Shown: positions 43,560 to 55,234 of the stretch, one piece after another
Layout of the letters: every line of letters begins with the position of its first letter
Numbering within the stretch: the first letter of the stretch is position 1
From: Agapanthus africanus
Taxonomy: Eukaryota > Streptophyta > Magnoliopsida > Asparagales > Amaryllidaceae
DNA length: 64,000 nt
NCBI GenBank assembly: GCA_030015575.1
Contig: CM057337.1
Coordinates: 335,988,583-336,052,582, forward strand
Direction: 5' to 3'
Translations under genes and position numbers: made by a program
The notes under the pieces: model-generated
Database searches by the model: none
What the model was told of the DNA's origin: nothing
The model's input: only the letters and a program-made list of their open reading frames with translations

Positions 43560-46500
43560 CTAAGGCCATGTACTGGCGTATCGAAGACCTATCATCTCGA
43601 TCAGCCGCTCGAACTGAGTTTGGGGTAAGGCCTTCGTGAATGGATCCGCCGTGTTGCCTTTTGTGTCCACTCTCCGCACCTCGATCTCCTGGCGATCAAT
43701 GATCTCCCTGATCAGGTGATACCGCCTTAAGATGTGCCTGGATTTCTGATGGGACCTTGGTTCCTTCGCTAAAGCTATAGCCCCATTGTTATCGCAATAC
43801 AAAGGTATTGGGTCAACAATGGACGGAACCACCTGAAGTTCACTAATGAACTTCTTCATCCAGACCGCCTCTTTTGCGGCATCGCTTGCAGCAATGTATT
43901 CAGCCTCCATCGTCGAGTCTGCGACGGTATCCTGTTTGGAACTCCTCCAACATACCGCCCCTCCGTTGAGGGTAAACACAAAACCCGAGGCAGACTTGCT
44001 GTCATCTTTGTCACTCTGGAAGCTTGAATCGGTAAAGGACTCGATCCTGAGGTCTCCATTGCCGTAGACCAGGAACATCTCCTTAGTCCTTCTCTGGTAT
44101 TTGAGAATTTTCTTCACTGCTGTCCAGTGGTCCTCCCCTGGGTCTGACCGATACCGGCTTATCGCGCTCAGCGCGTAAGCTACATCTGGTCTTGTACATA
44201 GCATCACATACATTATAGATCCTACCTCCGAAGCGTAGGGTATAGTGCTCATGCGAACCCTCTCCTCGTCAGTCTTAGGAGACATCTTCTTGGAGAGGGT
44301 AATTCCGTGCAATGCGGGTATGTTACCGCGCTTGAAACCCTCCATACTAAATTTCTTTAGTACGGTCTCTATGTACCTGGACTGCGAAAGTCCCAGTAGT
44401 CTCTTGGATCTATCTCTATAGATCTTGATCCCCAGAATGTACGAGGCATCACCCAGGTCTTTCATGGAGAACCTTTGTGACAAAAATAGTTTGACCGATT
44501 GTAGCATAGGAATGTCATTTCTTATCAAAAGAATGTCGTCCACGTACAAGACTAGGAACACGACAGTTCGTCCTACAATCTTCTTATAAACACAGGGTTC
44601 ATCTTCATTCTTGATGAAATCAAATTCCTTGATTGCCTCATCAAAACAGATGTTCCAGCTCCGCGATGCCTGCTTTAATCCATAAATGGATTTAAGCAAC
44701 TTGCACACCTTCCCGCTGCTCCCACTGTCTACGAAACCTTCTGGTTGATCCATGTAAACGCACTCTTCTAAACAACCGTTTAGGAAAGCCGTTTTAACAT
44801 CCATCTGCCAGATTTCATAGTCATGGAAGGCAGCAATGGCAAGTAGGATCCGAATGGATTTGAGCATAGCCACCGGAGAAAAAGTTTCATCATAGTCCAA
44901 ACCAGGTCTTTGACGAAAACCTTTTGCAACGAGTCTAGCTTTATAGGTTTCCACCTGCCCATCTACACCAAGTTTCCTTTTGTAGATCCATTTGCATCCA
45001 ACGGGTTTTATCCCAGGTGGAGCAATATCCAAGGTCCACACATTATTGGTGTACATGGACTCCATTTCGGATTGCATTGCTTCCTGCCATTTATCAGAGT
45101 CCCTACTGATAATGGCGTGCCTGAAACTGGTAGGGTCATCTTCTTCCAAGATACAATCCTCTCGATCCCCTTCTATGAGAAAACCGTAGTATCTCTCGGG
45201 CGGATGAGAAATCCTACCAGATCTGCGGAGTGGCTGAGGTTCGTTTGGGGTTATTGAATTCAGTGGTTCCTCCAAATTTTCAGTTACATTTTGTGGTCGC
45301 TGAATTTCTTCCAGTTCTACCGAACTCCCACTAGTTTCTTTTGCAAGAAACTCCCTTTCTAAAAAGGTAGCGTGGCGAGATACAAACACCTTCTGTTCCT
45401 CAGTGTGGTAGAACAGATATCCTAGGGAGTCTTTAGGATATCCCACAAATTTACACAGAACTGACCGTGCCTCTAGCTTGTCCGGTTTCTGTGTTTTCAC
45501 ATAGGCCGGACAACCACATATCTTATATCGCTTAAGATACGGATTTCTTCCACTCCATATTTCATATGGAGTCTTAGGCACTGATTTGGATGGAACGTAA
45601 TTCAATAGGTATGCCGCTGTTAGAAGCGCATGTCCCCAAAATGAAAGAGGTAACTCGGCATTACTCATCATGGAGCGAACCATATCCAGTAGGGTACGAT
45701 TCCTCCGCTCCGATACACCGTTGTGCTGTGGTGTATAAGGAGGAGTAAGCTGAGAGAGAATACCATTCTCTTTTAAGTAATCCAGGAATTCCGAGCTTAA
45801 GTACTCCCCTCCTCTATCTGACCGGAGGATCTTGATACTTTTGCCAGTCTGGTTCTCTACTTCGTTTCTGAATTTCTTGAATTTCTCAAAAGCTTCAGAT
45901 TTGTGTTTCATCAGATACACATATCCGAATCTAGAGAGATCGTCAGTGAATGTGATGAAGTACGAGAACCCACCCTTGCATGTATAGACATCGGACCACA
46001 TACATCACTGTGTATGAGTCCCAAGAGCTCTGTTGCTCTTTCTCCATGTCCGGTGAACGGAGATTTGGTCATCTTCCCTTTGAGACAAGACTGACAAGTT
46101 TCATAGGATGAAAACTCGAACGTATTCAAGAGTCCATCTTTATGCAACTTACTCAGTCTTTTCTCTCCGATATGACCAAGTCTACAATGCCACAAGTAGG
46201 ATTCATTCGTATCTAAATTCTTCCTCTTGCGTGTGTTTTGTACATTGAGAACTGTATTATGATTTAGAACGTAGATACCATTACACAGTGTACCTTTTGC
46301 AACCAGTACCTTATGAAGGTAAATGTTCATGATATTTCTATCAAGAACAAAGTTATATCCATCTTTATCGAGTAAAGAAACTGATATGATGTTGCAAACC
46401 ATGGAAGGTACATAGTAGCAATCGTTCAAAATCATAGTCTTGCCATTTGGCAATACTAGGTGATATTCACCGACGGCTGCCGCATTAACTTGTGCTCCGT

Positions 46501-46843
46501 TCGCTACTCTGAGCGACATATCACCCGGTGCAACTTTCCTACTTTTTCTCAGTCCCTACAATAAATTACAGATATGAGATCCTGATCCGGTATCAAGTAC
46601 CCAGGAGGTAGGGCTGACCGTAAAACAGTTCTCAATTACAAGAACACCTGAAGTAGATGCAAAACCATGCTTCTTCTTCAACTGGGTATCCTAGGAATCC
46701 ATACAATCCCCTTTCCCTTGCTCATACTTATGACTGTTGTCACAAGTTAGATCTGAACCAACGTTCCCCAGTCCCGAATAAGAATTCGGATCGGTTAAGC
46801 GATACATTTTATTATCTTGATTAGGGCGTGAAATGGTTGCTAC
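43560..46843 (-). pseudogene. E9 gag-poor pol remnant
   Basis: On the minus strand, a short gag-position segment without a zinc knuckle is followed by protease, integrase, RT (YVDD) and RNase H (DSSFQSD, YCDN) to YASTWP. A single frame of more than 800 codons still covers most of integrase to the end, so this is the best preserved pol after E5. It is close to E6 along the whole length, including the short gag segment. About two or three breaks. Confidence 0.9.
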
Positions 46844-49131
46844 CTGGAGAGAGAGAAAAGAAAACACTCAGCGTGCGCTCTTGCAAGTTTAGATTGGTTT
46901 TTAATTTATCTAAACAGGATGGCTCCCACTGTCTCTCGAATCCCTCCTCAAACCATAAAGGAAGAATTAGTCGGGATCAATCTCACCGTACAATACTTGC
47001 TTAACCGTTCAGCCAGGCCAGTGTCGGTACTTCGAGGGAGGTTTTCCAACGCTTTCACGAAGTTCCTTAATTAAGTAACCTCTTTTCCCTGTGGGCGTAG
47101 CCCCGCTAACACCTTTCTAGACACCTACTTGGTTTATAGCATTGATCGTTAAGCGAGAAAGTTCCCCAGGAGTAGCATATACTCACAGTAGGATCGGGAT
47201 CCAAATATCATCGCGTGACAAAACTGAAGGAATCCTACCAGAATCATCACACTCCAAATGATATGCAACACTAGCAAGTTTCAGTACTTTTGAAACTCCC
47301 GATGTGGTTTTTGCCCCTAGGACCCAAGTGACCTTGACGGAGTCAACAAATCAAAGAGTCCTAGTCAAGTTCAACCCGTCATTATTTGGATTGCATTAAA
47401 CCCACCCGCATAACCCTTGACGGAGTCAACAAGGTTATACGACTGTCCTAACCAATCCCATATACCGATACAAACAAGCAGCACTCAGCTACCGTACACT
47501 ACGCCTTGACGGAGTCAACAAACGCAGCACGAATACTAAGTGTTACATGTAAGAAAACGGAGGGCTACGGCTGGGTTTTTGGCGATAAACCCGTTAACGT
47601 AATGAACTTGATATCGTTGAAGGAACCCGGTAATCTTTTGAAAAAAATATAGTGGCAAAAACTTTTGCTAAAGAGGTCACTCCCTGTGAAGGGATCTCGG
47701 CTCTTTCCTCGTCGAATGAGGTGCAGGATATTTCAAACTGAATACCTCGATGCAAAGCAAGAATAATCGACTATAGTGAAGTTATTACCCTGACACAAAC
47801 TTTTTGTCCAAAGGTCACTCCCGATGAAGGGATCTCGACCCTTGCCTCGTCGACTGAGGTGCTGGGCATTCATAACCGAATACCTCAATGCAAAACAAAA
47901 GTGAACGTCCTTGTAATAACAGCTTTTTGAAAAATTGTTCTAACAACGTCTTTTAGGTTTATTTTCTTGCATTAGTTCTTTTAATGCGTCCCATCATTTA
48001 AATCCTACCATTGCAGAAAACAACCAAAATATGACGTATGCTTATGCCATTCGCATTCGCCACGGGGCCCCGTCATCACCTGTTAGGTTACTTAACTAAC
48101 GACAGAGCGGGGGCTGGGCTAGCGCGGCTGAAAAACATAAGCAACGCCTAAATAGTTATTATATATAGATATATAGCAATGATAGCCAATCCAGATCACA
48201 GATGAACACTTTGGATATACTAGGAACCTGCGATTCGTTCGAGCCTGCAACGAAAAACGGATTACACGGTCGCGATGAATAGCCAATACCCCACCCAAGA
48301 CCCCTACGGGTGCGGCAAACTACCCGCCAAGTACCCGAAGCGAAGCAACCTCCCTCAACGCCGTGAGTAGGCCACTCGGCACTTCGAGATACCTGGTAGT
48401 TTGTGCACCCCCTCCATGGGTCTATTCTAGGAGCAAAAACAGTAAAAAGAATTATACAATGACGGCTACAACCCCGACCCGGTTGTGCGGCCATACAAAT
48501 CATATTACATCAATTTACAAATTTATTACATGAATGAAAGAAAAAAGAAACTCTCATCTCACATCCAACCCGGCTATTCATCCACGACAATCCAACGAGT
48601 TCATATACACAAACCATCAACCATCACAGATCACAGATATGTATAACCCCCAGTAATCGACGTATAGCAATTAGTAGACGTTCAATACACATATAACATT
48701 ACAGATATAACCATTAGCCAAAGTCTACAGAACATCGACCAAAAATACGGATTTTTGAGCCCCAAAAACAAATTTTGCTTTCTGGAAAATCTGGGCAGAA
48801 AAGTCATATACCAAAAATCCCAAAAACTCACCAGAAACAAACTGCAACAAAAATGATCCACGGCCGAGTCAACTCGGCCGCGGTTCCGCGGCAGAAGCAA
48901 GCTTCTGCCGCGGAACCGCGGTGAGTTGGTCGACTCGTGCGATCATTTTTCTTGCCTGTTCTAAGAAAAGCCTGAGCCGATTTTTAAGACATGATTTATT
49001 ATCTTTTGAGCAGAAAAATAATCGGCAGAAACTCAGGGTTTCCGGGGTGTTTTTCGGTTTTTTTCGTTCGGTCGATATTCTAAATACCTTGCTAACATGC
49101 TAGGGTGTGTTTAGTTAGGCTCTGATACCAC
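46844..49131 (-). promoter_or_regulatory. E9 primer site and structured leader
   Basis: Read on the minus strand: primer site TGGTATCAGAGC (plus-strand 49119-49130), then a perfect 21-bp-arm hairpin (48878-48898 and 48901-48921). The paired module follows (AAACTACC/GGTAGTTT arms at 48394-48401 and 48317-48324), then the two tandem units (about 47660-47900), three stem-loops (47319-47527) and the branched module. It ends at an acceptor-like pyrimidine tract and CCAG at 46847-46844. Confidence 0.8.
47319..47527 (-). other. E9 array of three leader stem-loops
   Basis: On the minus strand each core is TTGACTCCGTCAAGG. Loop 1 (47499-47527) pairs CTGCG with CGTAG, one wobble. Loop 2 (47410-47438) pairs ATAACC with GGTTAT perfectly. 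Loop 3 (47319-47362) pairs AGGACTC with GGGTCCT, one wobble. The inner TTGAC/GTCAA stem is perfect in all three. Confidence 0.75.
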
Positions 49132-51298
49132 TGTTAGGTCCACGTTACCTCTCCCGGTACTTTCGGGGTTGCGGAAACGGTAAAACAAAAATTTTTCTGA
49201 ACATGGTAACATGGACCGTAAAAGCCGGATCTTTACTAAACAATACACTAGCATCCTAACTAGAGATTTATCTACTCGGTTAGGGGTTATACCTCAACTT
49301 GAACTCCTTCTCTTCTTGTTGTTCTTCTCCTTGCTTGCTCTGAGGCTTGATCCGGACTTTGGTCACCTCCGCGGCCTCCTTGAGTCGAAGACGATCCACC
49401 CGAGAGATGTACACCGAGCTCCACCTCGAGCCGAGGTAACTAGGGCAAAGAGATTGCTAATCTAGAAGCCCTAGGTTGTGTAGAAGTGATAAAGGGATGG
49501 TTTTGTCTTTGTGGGATCTTTATCTCTCAACACATGAGATCAAAAGATGAATCAAGAGGAGGAAGAAGGAGGAGCTAGCAACCATGGTTCATTTCTTTTT
49601 TTTCTTACTTGAAAAGGCAAGATAGAGAATGAGAAAGAAAATTATGAACTAAAGAAATTAACCATGGTTCCAATAATGCACTAAAACCATCATTACAAAT
49701 CCTATCAAGATAAAGTTGATGGCTACATTGAAATGACCATTATCATAATCCAAAAGAAAAAGAAAATGAAAAGAAGAGTGTAGATCCCTCTTGAAAGTCA
49801 ATGGTCAACACGGTCAACCGGTCAACAAAGTCAAGAGAGGTCAACGAGGTCAAATGGTCAATGCAATTAGCCATCATAAAATTATCACTAAAAGGATTAG
49901 CAAATGATGTCTGCGGCTCATAATGGTTTTGACCAAACGAACTGTCAAAACCCTAATGAGCCTGCCACATAACGGTTTTGGCCGAACCAACTGCCAAAAC
50001 CCTAATGAGGCACCTCCTCCTTCATCGCTCCGGAAAACTGTGCATACACACCTGCATCTGCATTCTGTAGAATAAGGATGCGCAGAAGACAAAACAAATC
50101 CATCCGTGCAATACTAGGATCCGCCTTAAACCAAAGCCCACTAGTATTGCCTGCCCGAACACCGCACGCACACAAGTGTACGTAAGTGATCGCAGCCCTG
50201 CCGTAAAACCATACGGCCTCTACACGTTTCGCTCAGTGTAGGGAAACTCTCTGTGTGGGACTCTAAAGACTCGACACTACGCTGGCAGTGGGTTTAACCA
50301 CAGACCGCAAGCGGCACTAGCTGTACGTAACGGTCCCCAGGTAGATGTCGATAAGAAGGCCGATGAGGTGAACCCATCCGAACTCCTACTGAGCCTGTAT
50401 GTGACAATCTCCGTACAGTCCGGTCTGTTCGTCTGATACATCGCATGGCGGGCCTAGGGGGCGGTAAACGTCAGTCCCCTAATAGCGGTACAAGTCGTGT
50501 CGTAGTGAAGCCCATTACACCCTGAGATAACACTGGAAACCTACCAGTATATCTCGCTTGCCCTGGCCAGGGACTACTCGTGTAATGGCTCTCCTAGACA
50601 CAGCGCGATGTCAACCCCTAATACTTGGAGAGACGAATCCTGTCTAACCGTCACTGCCTCTAAGTGCTTCGGAACTGCACCCAACTACTACCTGTTTGCA
50701 TGACTCAGTAGAGCCGTGGTAGGGTAGTAATCAAAGAACAGTGGGAACACATTCGAGGCGAATAGACAGTGTCAAGTCAGCGGACTAAGCTGTACTCATG
50801 TCACCTGGGAACTGATAACTGACGATAGGTATAATACCAACCATCAGTTCCCGACGAGTCCTGTCCAGTATACTCATAACCTAATGAGCACCCGCATACT
50901 ATCTCAAGTACGGCGTACTGACGGCTGTGGGACAGACCGTCTCCCGTGCTGGGATGAGAAGCGCATACGCTAGTCTACTCCGGAGTATCGATGCCCTATC
51001 TCGATAATCCCACGACTAGGGACGTGAATAAGGATGTGCATGTAGATTACCCAGCCCCCACGAGTGTGATCACCATCACAACGCCGGTAATCAAGCAAAG
51101 ATCCTAAGGGCTCTACTAATGCGTATAGGTGATATAATAAAGAAACACACATGTACACATTAAAGCAGAGACAAACCAAGTAGCATACTACTATATTGAG
51201 CAAGATTGTCTATACAACTGTGAATATCCCAAGCTTCCATCAAGTAATATACATACTGGTATGATACAGTAATGGCCTCTAGGGCATATACACTAACA
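49132..51298 (-). repeat. E9 5' LTR
   Basis: 2,167 bp, partner of 41376-43544. The donor-like AG|GTATAACC lies at about plus-strand 49293/49292 on the minus strand, about 160 bp from the LTR end. Confidence 0.95.
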
Positions 51299-51303
51299 AA
51301 TAG

Positions 51304-53160
51304 AGCCCTTAGGATTTTTGCTTGATTGCCAGCGTTGTGATGGCGCTCACACTCGTGGGAGCTGGGTAATCCATAAGCACATCCTTATATAGGTCCCTAG
51401 TCGTTGGACTATCGAGACATGGCATCGATACTCCGGAGTAGACTAGCGTATGCGCATCTCATCCCAGCGTGGGAGACGGTCTGTCCCACAGCCGTCAGTA
51501 CGTCGTACTTGAGATAGTATGCGGGTGCTCGTTAGGTTACGAGTACACTGGACAGGACTCGTCGGGAACTATTGGTTGGTATTATACCTATCGTCAGTTA
51601 TCAGTTCCCAGATGACATGAGTACAACTTAGTCCGCTGACTTGACACTGTCGCTTCGCCTCGAGTGTGTTCCCACTGCACTTTGATTACTACCCTACCAT
51701 GGCTCAAAGGAGTCGTGCAAACAGGTAGTTTTTGGGTGCAGTCCCGAAGCACTTGGAGGCAGTGACGGTTAGACAGGATTCGTCTCTCCCGGTATTGGGG
51801 GTTGACATCGCGCTGTGTCCAGGAGAGCCATTACACGAGTAGTCCCTGGCCAGGGCAAGCGAGATATACTGGTAGGTTTCCAGTGTTATCTCAGGGTGTT
51901 CTGGGCTACACTCCGACACGACTTGTACCGCTATTAGGGGACTGACGTTCACCACCCCCTAGGCCCGCCATGCGATGTATCAGACGAACAGACCGGACTG
52001 TACGGAGACTGTCACATACAGGCTCAGTAGGAGTTCAGATGGGGTTCACTTCGTCAGTCTTCTTATCGACATCTACCTGGGGACCGTTACGTACAGCTAG
52101 TGCCGCTTGCGGTCTGTGGTTAAACCCACTGCCACCGTAGTGTCGAGTCTTTAGAGTCCCACACAGAGAGCTATTCGCCTTTAGGCAAAATGAGTAGAGG
52201 TCGCATGGTTTTGCGGCAGGGTTCGTTCACATCCATGCACTTGTGCACGTTTGCTGTCCGGACAGCTTATACTAGCGGGCTTTGGTTTAAGCCGGATCCT
52301 AGTATATGATTTATGATTGGTTTTATCTCAGTGTATTCGTGTTCCTCGGATCACGAATATGGGTGCGTATGCACAGTTGCTTGAGACAGAGGGAGAGGAC
52401 TTTGATTAGGGTTAATGACCATTGTCATTTTATTAACCCTAATGCTTATGTGTGTATTATGGTTAATTGATATTAGTTTAATATAATTGTGCATGGTTAT
52501 GGTTGTTGACCATTTGACTATCTTGACTTGTTGACCTAGGTTGACACTTTGATCATCATTATTTCATTTGGAAGATGCTCTTTGATCCTTGCAATTTGCA
52601 TTAAAAATGAAATGATAATGGTCATGTCTTGATTAACCATGACAATTATCTAGCTAATTATCAATTTATAATAATTAACACATATATGTGAGAATGGTTT
52701 ATTTTTCTCTCATTCTATCATTTGCTTTCTCTCTCTTGTTCTTCCTCTCCCTCAAGCTCTCCCTTCTCATGTATTGAGAAAGACTTGAGCTTGAGAAAAA
52801 CCTCTTCTTGATAATCTCTACTCTCATCTAGGGTTCTAGAATTAGCACTTCTTGCACCCTAGTTACTTCTAGCTTGGAGTTGAAGCCAAAGGTTGAGGCT
52901 TTCGGGTGGATCCTTCTTCGACGTGAGAAGACGACAAAGGTGACCTCTTTCTACTACTGCAAGGAGCAAGGAGAGAAGGACATAAAGCCCTAGGTATAAC
53001 CGTTCTAACCCTTAGCTAGTTTCTAGTTAGCTTTAGCTTGTTTTTGTTTAGCAAAGATTCTTCTTTGTCTAGTCCATGTTGCCTATAGTTGATAAAAATT
53101 TGATTTTTATTCCGTTTTCCGCCTCCCCGTAAGTACCGGGGTGGGCAACGTGGACTTACA
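51304..53160 (+). repeat. E8 5' LTR, remaining 1,857 bp
   Basis: It continues after E9's right target copy AATAG (51299-51303) and runs to CTTACA at 53160. A donor-like TAG|GTATAACC is at 52993/52994. Confidence 0.9.
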
Positions 53161-55222
53161 GTGGTATCAGAGCCTAACTAAACATAAACTAGCTAGGTAG
53201 TGAAAGTGTATGGAAGTTTGATCGGAAAAATCGAAAAACCAAAATATCAAAACCCTAACTTTCTGTTAATTTTTTTCCTGCTCAAAATAAAATTTATCAT
53301 ACTCCAAAAATCATCTCAGGGTTTTGTGAAGAAAGCCACCAAACCCGGTCCAGTGAATCGACCAAAGCGCCGCGGTTCCACGGCAATAGCAAGCTATTGC
53401 CGCGCAACCGCGGCCGAGTTGACTCGGTTCTGGGTCGAGTTTGGTGCAGTGTCTTTCTGGCTTGGTTTTGGGATTTTTAAGATGGTTTATATATGCCCAG
53501 ATTTTCCAGAATAGAAATTTGATTTTGGGGGCCTATAAATCCGTATTTTTTATCGAACTTCAATACACTTTGACTAAAGGGTTATATCTGTGATGTTTAT
53601 ATGTATTCAACGTCGGCTAATCGCTATATGTCGATTAGTGGGGGTTATACATATCTGTGATCTGTGTTTGATGATGGTATGTGTATATGAATGCGTTGGA
53701 TTGTCGCGGGTGAATAGCCGGGGTGGATGTGAGATGAGTGTTTCTTTTTCTTTCATTCATTGTAACATGTAAATTGATGTAATATTATTTGTTTGGCCGC
53801 ACAACCGGGTCGGGGTTGTAGCCGTCATTGTATAATTCTTTTTACTGTTTTTGCTCCTAGGATAGACCCATGGAGGGGGTGCACAAACTACCGGGTATCT
53901 CGAAATGCCGAGTGGCCTACTCACGGTGGTGAGGGAGGTTACTTCGCTTCGGGTACTTGGCGGGTAGTTTGCCGCACCCGTAGGGGTCTTGGGTGGGGTA
54001 TTGGCTATTCACCGTGACCGTGTAATCCGCTTTTCGTTGCAGGCTCGAACGGATTGCGGATTCCTAGTATATCCAATGTATTCATCTGTGATCTGTAATG
54101 TCTATCATTGCTATATATTTATATATGATAACTATTTAGGCGTTGCTTATGTTTTACAGCCGCGCTAGCCCAGCCCCCGCTCTGTCGTTAGTTAAGTAAC
54201 CTAACGGGTGATGACGGGGCCCCATGGCGAATGCGAATGGCATAAGCGTACGTCATATTTTGGTTGTTTTCTGCAATGGTAGGATTAAATGATGGGACGC
54301 ATTAAAAGAACTAATGCAAGAAAATAAACCAAGTAAAAGTCGATTGGAACACTTTGAAAACCACTCAGTTCTTTTCAAAACTAAACTTTTAAACGCGGAG
54401 CTTGAACCACTCCTTTTAAAAGCTATCTCGTTCCATCGATTATATCATGTTCACTACGTTCACGGTTTCGCCAAAACCATTCGTAGCCCTCCGTCATTCC
54501 ACATGAATGGTCAAAAAGTATTCAAGCTATGTATTTTGGCCAAAGTCAAGGCATAATGATTGGTAGCTATTGGGTATTCATGTGCAGCATAGATAGATGC
54601 GTTGGTTTGGGACAGTCGTGCTGCCATTTTGGCCAAAGTCAAGGGTAGGTACGGGTGGGTCCAAATTAACCAGGAGAATGACGGGTGGAACTTGACATGT
54701 GACTTATGATATTTTGGCCAAAGTCAAGGTCATAAGAGCATGGGGCAAAAATCCACATCGGGAGTTTCATAAGTACTGAAACTTGCTAGCGCTGCATACC
54801 ATTTGGAGTGTGATAATTCTGGTAGGATTCCTTCGGTTTTATCACGCAATGATATTTGGATCCCGATCCTACTGTGAGTATATGCTACTCCTAGGGAAAA
54901 CTCTCACTTAACGATCAATGCTATAAACTTAGTAGGTGTCTAGAAAGGTGTTAGCAGGGCTACGCCCACAGGGAAAAGAGGTTACTTAATTAAGGAACTT
55001 CGCGAAAGCGTTGGAAAACCTCCCTCGAAGTACCGACACTGGCCTAGCTGAACGGTTAAGCAAGTACTGTACGGTGAAATTGATCCTGACTAATCCTTTC
55101 TTTACGGTTTGTGAAGGGATTCGAGAGACAGCGGGAGCCATCCTGTTTAGACAAACTAAAAACCACTCTAAACTTGCAAGAGCATCATGCTAAAGTGTTT
55201 CTTTTCTTTCTCCTAATTGCAG
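53161..55222 (+). promoter_or_regulatory. E8 primer site and structured leader
   Basis: The primer site TGGTATCAGAGC (53162-53173) is followed by a GC-rich hairpin (53370-53390 with 53393-53413, two mismatches). Next come the paired module (AAACTACC 53885-53892 with GGTAGTTT 53963-53970), the three stem-loops (54527-54736) and the branched module. It ends in a pyrimidine tract and TTGCAG (55217-55222), 12 bases before the gag ATG. Confidence 0.8.
54527..54736 (+). other. E8 array of three leader stem-loops
   Basis: The cores are TTTTGGCCAAAGTCAAGG, three times. Loop 1 (54527-54556) has CTATG with CATAA, one pair lost. Loop 3 (54703-54736) has CTTATGA with TCATAAG. The loop core is that of E4, whereas the rest of the leader resembles E5. 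Confidence 0.7.
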
Positions 55223-55234
55223 CGACCATTCAAC

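Larger units (their letters stand above)
41376..51298 (-). mobile_element. E9: gag-poor copia element, innermost copy
   Basis: A 9,923-bp minus-strand element in E8's 5' LTR, with target copies AGTAG (41371-41375) and AATAG (51299-51303) that differ at one base. LTRs are 2,169 and 2,167 bp and differ by about 1-2% by eye. The primer site, full leader, pol and polypurine tract (43545-43555) are present, but gag is the same very short segment as in E6. The coding part is broken, with about two or three breaks. As the fifth layer it is younger than E8, E7, E3 and E2. Confidence 0.95.

Noticed and set aside
41371-51303. The unequal target copies of E9 (AGTAG and AATAG) as a sign of recombination between elements
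   Set aside because: Both LTRs are present, the flanks join into one continuous E8 LTR, and one point difference in the target copy is enough.
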